Source: Thomasclavelia ramosa DSM 1402 (GTDB lineage: Bacteria > Bacillota_I > Bacilli_A > Erysipelotrichales > Coprobacillaceae). Taken from it: a stretch of DNA of 64,000 nt. Below, one piece after another: positions 17,911 through 25,760 of the stretch. Position 1 is the stretch's first letter; each line of letters opens with the position of its first letter. The DNA is taken from assembly GCF_014131695.1 (NCBI RefSeq), contig NZ_CP036346.1, positions 496,001 to 560,000 on the forward strand. Reading direction: 5' to 3'. The notes beneath the pieces were generated by a model. It had not been told where the DNA came from. It did not search any database and saw nothing but the letters and a program-made list of their open reading frames with translations. The translations under genes were made by a program, and so were the position numbers.

Positions 17911-18336
17911 ATGGAACTAAATAGTAATCAAATTCAAGAAATCAATCCGCACCGTTATCCTTTTGCTTTAGTAGATCGAATTACTGATTACCAGCCTGGA
18001 CAGTGGGCAAAAGGAATTAAATGTGTCAGTGTTAATGAAATGCATTTTTGTGGTCATTTTCCTGAGCATCATGTTATGCCAGGAGTATTGATTGTTGAGG
18101 CATTAGCTCAAGTTGGGTGTATTGCAATTCTTTCTAAAGAAGAAAATAAAGGTAAAATTGCTTTCTTTGGGGGCATTAATAAGTGTAAGTTTAAAGGTCA
18201 AGTAACGCCTGGTGATGTTTTAGAAATGGAATGTACTCTAACTAAACAAAAAGGACCAATTGGAATTGGTGATGCTGTTGCTAAGGTAAATGGTAAGGTA
18301 GTTTGTAAAGCTGAACTTATATTTGCTGTTCAATAA
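17911..18336 (+). CDS. fabZ: 3-hydroxyacyl-ACP dehydratase
   Basis: A 141-residue hot-dog-fold dehydratase. The catalytic His is in CGHFPEHHVMPGVLIVEALAQVG and the Glu follows in the same helix. I placed the start at the ATG at 17911, which has GGAGAATAAGAAA before it, overlapping the fabF end; a longer frame inside fabF has no good ribosome binding site. No FabA or FabM homologue is seen here, so the source of unsaturated chains is unclear. It is the last gene of the operon. Confidence 0.93.
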   Translation: MELNSNQIQEINPHRYPFALVDRITDYQPGQWAKGIKCVSVNEMHFCGHFPEHHVMPGVLIVEALAQVGCIAILSKEENKGKIAFFGGINKCKFKGQVTPGDVLEMECTLTKQKGPIGIGDAVAKVNGKVVCKAELIFAVQ

Positions 18337-18345
18337 TAATTAATT

Positions 18346-18369
18346 GGATAACGAAAGTTATCCTTTTTT
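18346..18369 (+). terminator. Terminator of the fatty acid operon
   Basis: The arms GGATAAC and GTTATCC with a GAAA tetraloop are followed by TTTTTT. This is a textbook intrinsic terminator 10 bases after the fabZ stop. Confidence 0.9.
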
Positions 18370-18437
18370 GTTGTAAATCATATTAATTGACGTAATGGTT
18401 ATAATAGATATAATCATTATAGTATCTGGAGGTGCTT

Positions 18438-19298
18438 ATGAATAATATCCGTAAAGGGATGATGTGTATAATTTTAGCCGCTTTCTTTTTTGCAGCAATG
18501 AATGTATTTGTAAAATTAGCTGGCGATTTACCATCAATTCAAAAAAGTTTTTTTAGAAATTTGGTAGCTGCTTTATTTGCTTTTTTTATCCTATTAAAAA
18601 GTAAACAGGGATTTACATATAAACAAAAAGATTTACCGATGCTTTTATTACGCTCAGTCTTTGGAACGTTGGGAATTCTTTGTAATTTTTATGCAGTTGA
18701 TCATCTTTTAGTTAGTGATGCTTCGATGCTTAATAAATTATCACCATTTTTTGTAATTATTTGTTCCTCTTTGTTTTTAAAAGAAAAAGCGACAAGAATA
18801 CAAAAAATATCAATTATCGTAGCTTTCATTGGAAGCTTGTTTGTAATCAAACCATCTTTTAATCTTTTAAATAATGTGGATTCAATTATTGGTGTTTTGG
18901 GGGCATTAGGAGCAGGAATAGCTTATACTTGTGTGCGGAAGCTAGGTAAGCAGGGGGTAAATGGTGCAAAAATTGTATTTTTCTTTTCATGCTTTTCTTG
19001 TCTCAGTGTGTTACCATATTTAATAATTAATTATCAGCCGATGAGTTTAGAACAGTTTTTAATCTTACTAGGTGCAGGGTTAATGGCAGCTGGTGGTCAA
19101 TTTGCAATTACTGCGGCGTATAATAATGCAGCTGGCAAGGATATTTCAATCTATGATTATAGTCAAATATTATTTGCAGCGATATTAGGATTTATTTTCT
19201 TAAATCAAATTCCTGATATATGGAGCATAGTTGGATATATCATTATTATTGGTGCTGCTTTAGGAGTTTATTTATATCAACGAAGAATAGCTAATTAG
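18438..19298 (+). CDS. DMT-family (EamA) transporter
   Basis: A 286-residue membrane protein with about ten helices and the two-repeat EamA layout. The N-terminal half has MMCIILAAFFFAAMNVFVK and SIQKSFFRNLVAALFAFF; the second half has GALGAGIAYTCVRKLG and the C-terminal QILFAAILGFIFLNQIPD. These are features of the drug/metabolite transporter superfamily, whose members export or import small metabolites; the substrate is unknown. The start is the ATG at 18438 after TGGAGGTGCTT. It is a single gene with its own terminator; the stop lies within the palindrome. Confidence 0.88.
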   Translation: MNNIRKGMMCIILAAFFFAAMNVFVKLAGDLPSIQKSFFRNLVAALFAFFILLKSKQGFTYKQKDLPMLLLRSVFGTLGILCNFYAVDHLLVSDASMLNKLSPFFVIICSSLFLKEKATRIQKISIIVAFIGSLFVIKPSFNLLNNVDSIIGVLGALGAGIAYTCVRKLGKQGVNGAKIVFFFSCFSCLSVLPYLIINYQPMSLEQFLILLGAGLMAAGGQFAITAAYNNAAGKDISIYDYSQILFAAILGFIFLNQIPDIWSIVGYIIIIGAALGVYLYQRRIAN

Positions 19299-19309
19299 CT
19301 ATTTTTTTT
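19286..19309 (+). terminator. Terminator of the EamA transporter
   Basis: The palindrome AATAGCTAATTAGCTATT (19286-19303) runs into a T-tract. The stop codon of the gene is inside it. Confidence 0.75.
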
Positions 19310-19339
19310 ATGCAAACATATTGACATTTATTTTTTTGC

Positions 19340-19368
19340 TTGACGGAGTATTTATAGTGTGTTAAGAT
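19340..19368 (+). promoter_or_regulatory. Promoter of the sulfur amino acid operon leader
   Basis: The -35 TTGACG (19340-19345) and the -10 TAAGAT (19363-19368) are 17 bases apart. This predicts a start near 19375 and a leader of about 210 nt before the first full gene. A nearby TTGACA at 19321-19326 has no matching -10. Confidence 0.7.
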
Positions 19369-19419
19369 ACTTTACATAGCAAACCTATCGATATAGTAGG
19401 AAAAGAAGAGGAGCGAACG

Positions 19420-19515
19420 ATGATGTTAAAAAGCAGAAGAGATATGATGTATATGTGTATGTGCAGCTGTATACAAAAGTATAGGGTACATTTTCGTGTA
19501 TGCAAATATTCTTAA
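19420..19515 (+). CDS. Met/Cys-rich leader peptide of the sulfur amino acid operon
   Basis: A 31-codon open frame with a good ribosome binding site (AAGAGGAG, seven bases before the first ATG) is read as MMLKSRRDMMYMCMCSCIQK and then YRVHFRVCKYS. It has six Met and four Cys, and the MMYMCMCSC core is far too biased to be chance. It lies between a promoter and an intrinsic terminator, directly upstream of genes for Met/Cys uptake and metabolism. The natural reading is a leader peptide that senses charged tRNA-Cys and/or tRNA-Met: stalling at the Met/Cys run would favour an antiterminator, and free translation would allow the terminator. A second in-frame ATG is the next codon. The peptide itself probably has no function. 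Confidence 0.75.
   Translation: MMLKSRRDMMYMCMCSCIQKYRVHFRVCKYS
19486..19494 (+). promoter_or_regulatory. Candidate antiterminator strand
   Basis: GTACATTTT in the end of the leader frame can pair with GGGATGTTTAC (19537-19547) in the 5' arm of the terminator, with one two-base bulge and three G-U pairs. A ribosome stalled on the last Cys codon of the cluster (19468-19470) would leave it free, and a ribosome at the stop codon would cover or have melted it. This is a paper prediction only. Confidence 0.4.
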
Positions 19516-19534
19516 TACTATATTAAATGGGGTA

Positions 19535-19570
19535 GTGGGATGTTTACATAAACATCCCACTTTTGTTATT
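19535..19570 (+). terminator. Intrinsic terminator (attenuator) of the sulfur amino acid leader
   Basis: The arms GTGGGATGTT (19535-19544) and AACATCCCAC (19551-19560) form a perfect 10-bp stem followed by TTTTGTTATT. It lies 19 bases after the leader peptide stop and 18 bases before the M20 gene, so it must be read through for the operon to be expressed. Confidence 0.85.
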
Positions 19571-19587
19571 AAAAAGGGGGAATTAGA

Positions 19588-20742
19588 ATGGAAGACGACA
19601 GTTTACAAAAAGAATTAGAATATCAATTTGAGTGGTTTCATCGTAATCCGGAATTATCTTATGAGGAATATGAAACTACTAAAAGAATTAAAACATTATT
19701 ACAAGAGCATGATATTGAAGTTTTAGATTTACCATTAAAAACTGGATTAGTTGCAGTTATTAGAGGTGGATACCCTGGTAAAGTAATTGCTTTACGAAGT
19801 GATATTGATGCTTTACCAGTTAATGAGGAAACGACATTAAGCTATAAGTCAGAGATTGAAGGAAAGATGCATGCTTGTGGTCATGATTTTCATTTAACAA
19901 CGATTTATGGTGTTGCTTTATTGTTAAATGAAAATGCTGCTCAATTACATGGAACAGTAAAATTATTATTTCAACCGGCTGAAGAGTCTTCATTAGGAGC
20001 TCTAAAAATTATTGAGACAGGGGTTTTAGATGATGTTAATGCAATTTTTGGAATTCATAGTACTTCGCAGTTTGAAGTGGGAACAATTGGAATTAAAGCG
20101 GGGACAGTTTCAGCTGCTGTTGATCGATTTAAAATTAATTTGAAGGGCTTTGGAAGCCATGCAGCCCATCCACAAATGGCTAAAGATCCAATCGTTGCAG
20201 CTGCTGCATTAGTTAACAGCTTACAAACGATCGTTAGTCGAAATATGGATCCTTTTAATAGTAGTGTTTTAAGTATTACACATCTTCAAGCAGGGAATAC
20301 GTGGAATGTTATTCCTGAACAAGCCTTAATTGAAGGGACTGTTAGAACGCTGACTAGCGAGGAGAGGGAGCTGTTTGGAAAACGATTAAAGGAAATAACT
20401 TATGGGATTAGCCAAGCCTATGATCTTGATACAGAAATTGAGTGGATAGCGGGGCCTCCTGCAACCGTCAATGATGAGGAATGGAGTAATTTTGCTAAAG
20501 CAATTGCTCAAGCAGAAAAAATTGCTATAGGGATACCCGAAGCAACTTTAGGAGGCGAAGATTTTGCATTTTATCTTGAAAAAATCAGGGGAACATTTAT
20601 TAAAATCGGAACCGGAAAGACCTATCCTAATCATCATCCGAAGTTTAAGGTAAATCCTGCAGCTTTATCGTTAGCTGCAAAATATCTTAGCCAATTGGCG
20701 AAACAGGCTCTTTTAAAATTGGAGGCAGATGAGAATGATTAA
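19588..20742 (+). CDS. M20 family metallo-amidohydrolase
   Basis: A 384-residue amidohydrolase of the M20/ama/HipO group that removes acyl groups from N-acyl amino acids. The metal ligands are in MHACGHDFH (near 90), PAEESS (near 130), GIHST, and GGEDFAFY near the C terminus. The dimerisation domain lies in the middle. As the first gene of a Met/Cys operon it probably frees methionine or cysteine from N-acyl or related conjugates, as YxeP-like enzymes do in sulfur salvage; that is context inference. The start ATG follows AAAGGGGGAATTAG. Its end overlaps the start of metN. Confidence 0.88.
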   Translation: MEDDSLQKELEYQFEWFHRNPELSYEEYETTKRIKTLLQEHDIEVLDLPLKTGLVAVIRGGYPGKVIALRSDIDALPVNEETTLSYKSEIEGKMHACGHDFHLTTIYGVALLLNENAAQLHGTVKLLFQPAEESSLGALKIIETGVLDDVNAIFGIHSTSQFEVGTIGIKAGTVSAAVDRFKINLKGFGSHAAHPQMAKDPIVAAAALVNSLQTIVSRNMDPFNSSVLSITHLQAGNTWNVIPEQALIEGTVRTLTSEERELFGKRLKEITYGISQAYDLDTEIEWIAGPPATVNDEEWSNFAKAIAQAEKIAIGIPEATLGGEDFAFYLEKIRGTFIKIGTGKTYPNHHPKFKVNPAALSLAAKYLSQLAKQALLKLEADEND

Positions 20743-21757
20743 AATTGAACACGTAAATAAGACTTTTACAACTAAAAGTGGTGAAGTTCCAGCATTGCAA
20801 GATGTCTCTCTAGAAGTAGAAGCGGGTGATATTTACGGTGTAATCGGTTATTCTGGGGCTGGTAAATCAACGTTATTACGAATGGTAAATTTATTGGAAC
20901 GTCCTGAAAATGGGGCAATCTATATTAATAATCAAAATATTATAGATTTAAAAGAACGAGAATTAAATATTTTACGAAAAGATATAGGTATGATTTTTCA
21001 ACAGTTTAATTTATTAGAATCACAAACAGTCTATCAAAACATTGCTATCCCATTGATTCTTTCAAAACTGGATAAAAAAGCTATTGAAGTAAGAGTTAAA
21101 CAATTATTATCTTTTGTGGAATTGGAAGATAAGCGTGATACTTATGTATCACAACTGTCTGGGGGTCAAAAACAAAGAATTGGTATTGCTAGAGCATTAG
21201 CTACAGAACCTAAGATTTTACTCTGTGATGAGGCAACTAGTGCTTTAGATCCACAGACAACAGAAGCAATTTTATTGCTGCTTAAAAAAATTAATTGTGA
21301 ACTTGGGATAACAATTTTGTTAATAACTCATGAGATGAATGTAATCAAGAAAATTTGTAATAAAGTAGCGGTAATGAAATCTGGTAAAATCATTGAGAAA
21401 GGTGATACTTTAGAGGTTTTTAGTAATCCACAACAAGAAATGACAAAGAGATTTGTTGAAACAGTTATTAGCAATGTAATTCCAACCACACTTTTAAAAG
21501 AATTAGATTATCGGTATCCGGTTTTAAAACTTACTTTTTTTGGTGAAAGTACAAAGCATGATGTAATTTCTAAAATTAATAAGCATTTTAAAATTATAAC
21601 AACAATTTTATTTGCTTCAGTTAATGAAGTAGGAGAAGATATTTTAGGAATTTTAACAATTCAGTTAAAAGGTGAACAGGATGAAGTTATTCGAGCGATA
21701 AATTATATTCAAAAACAAGATGTGAAGATAGAGAGGGTGGAATTGAATTATGATTGA
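20735..21757 (+). CDS. metN: Methionine/cystine ABC transporter ATPase
   Basis: The 340-residue ATP-binding subunit of a MetNIQ importer. It shows Walker A GYSGAGKST (near 38), the Q-loop, signature LSGGQKQR, Walker B ILLCDEATSALD, and a C-terminal NIL-type sensor domain (about residues 250-340) that in MetN binds methionine and slows transport. The ATG at 20735 was chosen because GGAGG ends nine bases upstream; the ATG six bases earlier is too close to it. It overlaps the M20 gene and is overlapped by metI. Confidence 0.92.
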   Translation: MIKIEHVNKTFTTKSGEVPALQDVSLEVEAGDIYGVIGYSGAGKSTLLRMVNLLERPENGAIYINNQNIIDLKERELNILRKDIGMIFQQFNLLESQTVYQNIAIPLILSKLDKKAIEVRVKQLLSFVELEDKRDTYVSQLSGGQKQRIGIARALATEPKILLCDEATSALDPQTTEAILLLLKKINCELGITILLITHEMNVIKKICNKVAVMKSGKIIEKGDTLEVFSNPQQEMTKRFVETVISNVIPTTLLKELDYRYPVLKLTFFGESTKHDVISKINKHFKIITTILFASVNEVGEDILGILTIQLKGEQDEVIRAINYIQKQDVKIERVELNYD

Positions 21758-22418
21758 AAATTATTTAAATATACCTGCTGATAAATTACTTGAAGCGGCA
21801 GGCCAGACAATTTATATGTTGGGAATATCATTATTTTTTGGAACCTTGATAGGAATACCGCTAGGCTTACTTTTAGTCCTTACTAGAAAAAATGGAGTTA
21901 AAGCCAATCATACAATTCATTTTCTTGTGAGTGGGTTAGTAAATATTGTTAGATCTGTGCCATTTGTAATCTTATTAGTATTTATTGCTCCGCTAACAAA
22001 AGTGCTGGTTGGAACAAGAATAGGAACAAAGGCTGCAATTGTTCCATTAGTATTTTATATTGCACCATATTTGGCTCGTTTGATAGAAAGTTCTATATTA
22101 GAAGTTCAACCGGGAATTTTAGAAGCTGCTAAAGCAATGGGGGCAAATACTTTGGAAATCATTCGTTATTTTTTATTACCAGAGGCGAAAGCTTCGTTAG
22201 TTTTAGCACTTACTACTGGAACGATCGGTTTATTGGGGGCAACTGCTATGGCTGGAACAATCGGCGGCGGTGGTGTTGGTGATTTAGCATTAACTTATGG
22301 TTATCAGCGTTTTAATAATACTCTAATGTTTGTTACCGTAATCATTTTAATTATCTTTGTACAATTAATTCAAACATTGGGAAATCATTTATCTAAAAAA
22401 ATTAGAACACATGAATAG
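21750..22418 (+). CDS. metI: Methionine ABC transporter permease
   Basis: The 222-residue MetI-type permease has five likely membrane helices. The EAA loop with ESSILEVQPGILEAAKAMGA contacts the ATPase. TAMAGTIGGGGVGDLALTYGYQRFN is a hallmark of MetI. The start overlaps the metN end by eight bases and the stop overlaps an ATG before metQ, so the three transport genes are coupled. Confidence 0.93.
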   Translation: MIENYLNIPADKLLEAAGQTIYMLGISLFFGTLIGIPLGLLLVLTRKNGVKANHTIHFLVSGLVNIVRSVPFVILLVFIAPLTKVLVGTRIGTKAAIVPLVFYIAPYLARLIESSILEVQPGILEAAKAMGANTLEIIRYFLLPEAKASLVLALTTGTIGLLGATAMAGTIGGGGVGDLALTYGYQRFNNTLMFVTVIILIIFVQLIQTLGNHLSKKIRTHE

Positions 22419-22428
22419 GGGAAGAAAA

Positions 22429-23241
22429 ATGAAAAAGAGAATATTGAGTTTATTATTAGTGATGGTTTTTGTTTTGGCCGGATGCCAAAGTAGTAGTGAT
22501 AAAAGTGAAGATAAGACAACAATTATCTATGGTAAGGCAGCGGGGCCATATACAGTCTTATTTGAAGATGCCATTATTCCAATTTTGAAAAAAGAAGGTT
22601 ATCAATTTAAATGCATCGAATTTTCAGATTTATTGCAAAATGATACAGCCTTAAATGAAGGCGAGATAGATGTCAATGTTGAGCAGCATACAGCTTACAT
22701 GAAAAATTTTAATGAATCACAAGATGGTGATTTAGTAGCTTTGACAGCAATTCCAACTGTACCTGCAGGAATTTTCTCAAATACTCATAAAAGCTTAGAG
22801 GAAATTAAAAAGGGCGCTAAGATTGCTGTACCAAACGATGCTTCAAATACATCTAGAGCATATGTTTTATTACAAAAAGCAAAGTATATTACTTTAGATC
22901 CAGATGTGGATATTAGTTCCGTGACAAAAGATGATATTATTAAAAATCCTTATGAAATAGAGTTTACAGAAATGGATTCAACAATGATTCCTCAAGCTTT
23001 AGATGAGTTTGATTATGCTGTAATCACCGGCAGCATAGTTTATAATGCAGGAATTGATGCTTCGAGTGCGTTATTACAGGAGGATGTTTTAGAACATTTA
23101 TTGTTACAAGTAGTTGTAAAAGAAAAAAATAAAGATACAAAATGGGCTAAAGCAATTGTTGAAGCTTATCGTTCAAAAGAATTTAAAGAATATTTAGATA
23201 AAAATAATAATGGTTTATGGTATGTACCTAGCTATAATTAA
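22429..23241 (+). CDS. metQ: MetQ-type substrate-binding lipoprotein
   Basis: A 270-residue lipoprotein that delivers substrate to MetNI. The signal peptide MKKRILSLLLVMVFVLAGC ends in a lipobox (LAGC). The mature domain shows IPTVPAGIFSNTHKSLEEI and KIAVPNDASNTSRAYVLLQ, typical of the NlpA/MetQ family. The ATG at 22429 follows AGGGGAAGAAAA; an ATG at 22411 is part of the overlap with metI and has no proper ribosome binding site. D/L-Met, cystine or peptides are all possible ligands in the family. Confidence 0.92.
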   Translation: MKKRILSLLLVMVFVLAGCQSSSDKSEDKTTIIYGKAAGPYTVLFEDAIIPILKKEGYQFKCIEFSDLLQNDTALNEGEIDVNVEQHTAYMKNFNESQDGDLVALTAIPTVPAGIFSNTHKSLEEIKKGAKIAVPNDASNTSRAYVLLQKAKYITLDPDVDISSVTKDDIIKNPYEIEFTEMDSTMIPQALDEFDYAVITGSIVYNAGIDASSALLQEDVLEHLLLQVVVKEKNKDTKWAKAIVEAYRSKEFKEYLDKNNNGLWYVPSYN

Positions 23242-23297
23242 AAGGGGATAAGTGTGAAAGAAATTTATAAAAAAAGCCGACCTAAAAAATTAAAAAT

Positions 23298-24300
23298 TCA
23301 TGATGAACTCGTTTGTTGAATAGAAGATAAATTGATTTGGCTTATATCAATATCCATGGATTTCAATAATTCTAATGCTTGATGAGTGGTTATCTTCTGG
23401 TTGCCTGGTTTTGGATTTTTTAATGATTCATAATCAGATGGATTGAAGTTTTCACCAGTTTTTGTCATATGGTATATAGAAATAAGAATCATTCTAGCGG
23501 TCGCTATAATAGCTTTCTTATGACCACGTCGTTTCTTAATACGATTATACTTGATTCTGAAATATGTTTCTTTTTCACTCTTGATAGCCGAAAGAGCACA
23601 TTGAACAAGAAGTGGTTTCAAATACTAACCAGTTTTGAATATATTCGTCAAGATTATTCATGTGTTTTATAGTGCAGTTGATTTTGAATCTTTGGTCAGA
23701 TTCAATGTGAGAATTCTGAATGGCTTGAAAAATTTGATCAGATTTCTTTGAAACAGAACCCTTGAGAATTTTCTTAAGATTGTCTTCAGTGATAATATCA
23801 CTTTTGAGAATCTCATCCATGGCAGCTTTACAATTCTTTCCTAAATGATCAGTAGAGACAGAAGCTAAGGCAATATTAGAAACAGTCATACAGTTTTGAT
23901 AACGATTGCGTTCAGAAGAGCGCTTATTGACAAGTTTAATGCGATAATGTGATATTTTTCTAAGTTCTCTAATGTTTTTAGGTGGAATAAAAGAGTACTT
24001 GAGAAGATCTTGTTTAAAGATGTTAGCAATCCATTTTGAATCTTTCTTATCGGTTTTCTTACTTCTAATCACCTTCACGTATTTAGGATGAGTAAGAAAA
24101 ATATTGAGTTCAGATTCAAGGATATTAAAGACAGGAATCCAGTACTTACTGGTAGATTCCATGCAAACATCAAAACAGTTGTTTGATTTAAGCCAGTTTA
24201 AAAGATTCAACAAATCAGAGTTAAAAGTAGAAAACTGCTTTTGAATATAGGTCGTGACATTATTATCACCAGAAGCAGCGATGGCCGCTACAAAAAATAA
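23298..24300 (-). pseudogene. Inactive IS110-family transposase
   Basis: Two minus-strand reading frames form one broken IS110-family transposase. The N-terminal part (24213 back to ~23620) reads FDVCMESTSKYWIPVFN, then LTHPKYVKVIRSKKTDKKDS, both typical of the DEDD domain. The C-terminal part reads KPLLVQCALSAI and RRGHKKAIIATARMIL, typical of the transposase_20 region. The frames join out of register near 23620, and the intervening SWAGL-type segment is missing, so there is an internal deletion. The start codon is also lost: GGAGG is followed by an open frame with no ATG, and the expected first Asp (GIDVS-like) reads AIAAS. It cannot move by itself. Confidence 0.85.
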
Positions 24301-24309
24301 AACCTCCTT

Positions 24310-24545
24310 TCAAAGAAAGAAGAAGTGGTACTGACTGTCATCTAGCAATATGACCAAATTGGTAATATATCAATAATAAGTGTCCAGGCTCTGAGTCCTA
24401 ATTATTTGTGCTCGAAAAGATGACGGCGACTTATAATTATACAAGATATTCTAACGAGTAGAATTACCTACTCTACTTCTCGTGCTCTGTAGTATACTAC
24501 CTCCCTTTCATTATAGCAGGGGGTAGTAGAGTAGAAGGAATCAGA
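24310..24545 (-). ncRNA. Candidate bridge RNA region of the IS110 element
   Basis: IS110 elements carry their guide (bridge) RNA in the noncoding end upstream of the transposase. Here that region, read on the minus strand, has a TATAAT (24508-24513) followed by a self-complementary GTAGTATACTAC, then GAGTAG and CTACTC around a short loop near 24449-24471. A further run of complementary CTACTCTACT/AGTAGAGTAG segments lies close by. The structure is suggestive; no guide loops were assigned. Confidence 0.35.
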
Positions 24546-24602
24546 ATGTCTTTCAAGAAATATTTGTGTCCATGCGCTTAGCGTGGGGAAATGGAGAAAA
24601 GT

Positions 24603-25760
24603 ATGAAATATGAATTTGAAACTCGTTGTATTCATCCTGCAAATTTAGAATTGAAACAGCATCCTTATGGTGCTGTTTCAATTCCAATATACCAAACAGC
24701 AATTTTTTCTCATCCTGGGATTGGGGAAAGCAGAGGGCATAACTACTCTCGTGAAAGTAATCCAACAAGAGCTTATTTAGAAGAGATTATTTCCAATTTA
24801 GAGGGCGCAGTTGATACAGTTGCTTGTTCTAGTGGAATGGCAGCAATTTCATTGGTACTAGAACTTTTTAGTAGTGGTGATCATTTGATATGTTCAAATG
24901 ATTTATATGGCGGTTCAACTCGACTATTTACTTTGCAGCAAAATAAAGGTTTAAAATTCAGTTATGTTGATACAACTAATTTAAAGAGTTTTAAGCAGTA
25001 TATTCGTCCTCAAACAAAAGCTGTTTTTATTGAAACGCCGAGTAACCCAACAATGCAAATAAGTGATTTAAAAAAAATTAGTGCCTTGTGTCAAGCCCAC
25101 AAGCTGTTACTAATTGTTGATAATACCTTCCTTTCACCATATTTTCAAAATCCATTATTATTAGGTGCTGATATTGTAATTCATAGTGCTACTAAGTTTC
25201 TAAGTGGGCATAATGATATTATTGCTGGAAGTATTTCGACTGGTGATCATAAACTAGCTAAAAGGATTAGAGAAGTTTCAAAGACAGTTGGAAATAGCTT
25301 GTCACCACTAGATTGTTATTTATTGATTCGGGGGATCAAGACGCTGGCAATCAGACAAAAATCGCAACAAGAAAATGCGCTGAAAATTTCAAACTGGTTA
25401 AATCGGCATCCGCGGGTTAGCAAAGTTTATTATCCTGGTTTAATAGAGCATCCAGGATATGAAATCAATAGAAATCAAGCCCGCGGCTTTGGCAGCATGA
25501 TAGCCTTTAGTGTTGAAAATCATTTTTTAGCAAAAAAGATTTTAGAAAATGTACAATTAATTACTTATGCAGAAAGTCTTGGAGGTGTGGAGTCATTGAT
25601 TACTTATCCAATGATTCAAACCCATGGTGATGTTCCAGCAGAAATTAGAGCTAAATTAGGAATTACAGATAATTTTTTGCGATTATCAGTAGGAATAGAA
25701 AATATTGATGATTTATTAGCTGATTTGAGGCAGGCTTTTGGTGATAATGATGAAATCTAA
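24603..25760 (+). CDS. Cystathionine gamma-synthase/lyase family PLP enzyme
   Basis: A 385-residue PLP enzyme of the Cys/Met metabolism family (MetB/MetC/MegL-like). It shows YSRESNPTRAYLEE near the N terminus, SSGMAAISLVLELF, the VDNTFLSPYFQNPL Asp, and the PLP lysine in HSATKFLSGHNDI (near 195). The C-terminal AESLGGVESLITYPMIQTH is typical. It could make cystathionine from an activated homoserine, or break cystathionine or Met; sequence alone does not separate these. The ATG at 24603 is preceded by GGAGAAAAGT. It overlaps the next gene and lies just downstream of the IS110 remnant. Confidence 0.9.
   Translation: MKYEFETRCIHPANLELKQHPYGAVSIPIYQTAIFSHPGIGESRGHNYSRESNPTRAYLEEIISNLEGAVDTVACSSGMAAISLVLELFSSGDHLICSNDLYGGSTRLFTLQQNKGLKFSYVDTTNLKSFKQYIRPQTKAVFIETPSNPTMQISDLKKISALCQAHKLLLIVDNTFLSPYFQNPLLLGADIVIHSATKFLSGHNDIIAGSISTGDHKLAKRIREVSKTVGNSLSPLDCYLLIRGIKTLAIRQKSQQENALKISNWLNRHPRVSKVYYPGLIEHPGYEINRNQARGFGSMIAFSVENHFLAKKILENVQLITYAESLGGVESLITYPMIQTHGDVPAEIRAKLGITDNFLRLSVGIENIDDLLADLRQAFGDNDEI

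Larger units (their letters stand above)
23298..24545 (-). mobile_element. Decayed IS110-family insertion in the sulfur amino acid operon
   Basis: The element comprises the broken transposase and about 240 bases of structured noncoding DNA upstream of it. It separates metQ from the cystathionine lyase/synthase gene. Exact ends are not determined: no terminal inverted repeats are expected for IS110 proper. Its transcription direction opposes the operon, so the two downstream genes may depend on read-through or on a promoter within or beside the element. Confidence 0.7.

Noticed and set aside
19375-19587. T-box, S-box or other known riboswitch before the M20/metNIQ operon
   Set aside because: No T-box core (TGGNACCGCG) or SAM riboswitch conserved segments were seen; the leader peptide explains the layout better.
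23254-23319. A 21-codon GTG frame after metQ with a ribosome-site-like AAAGGGG, possibly a gene cut by the IS110 insertion
   Set aside because: It is short, AT-rich and overlaps the element's end; no continuation is found on the other side. Could equally be IS end sequence.
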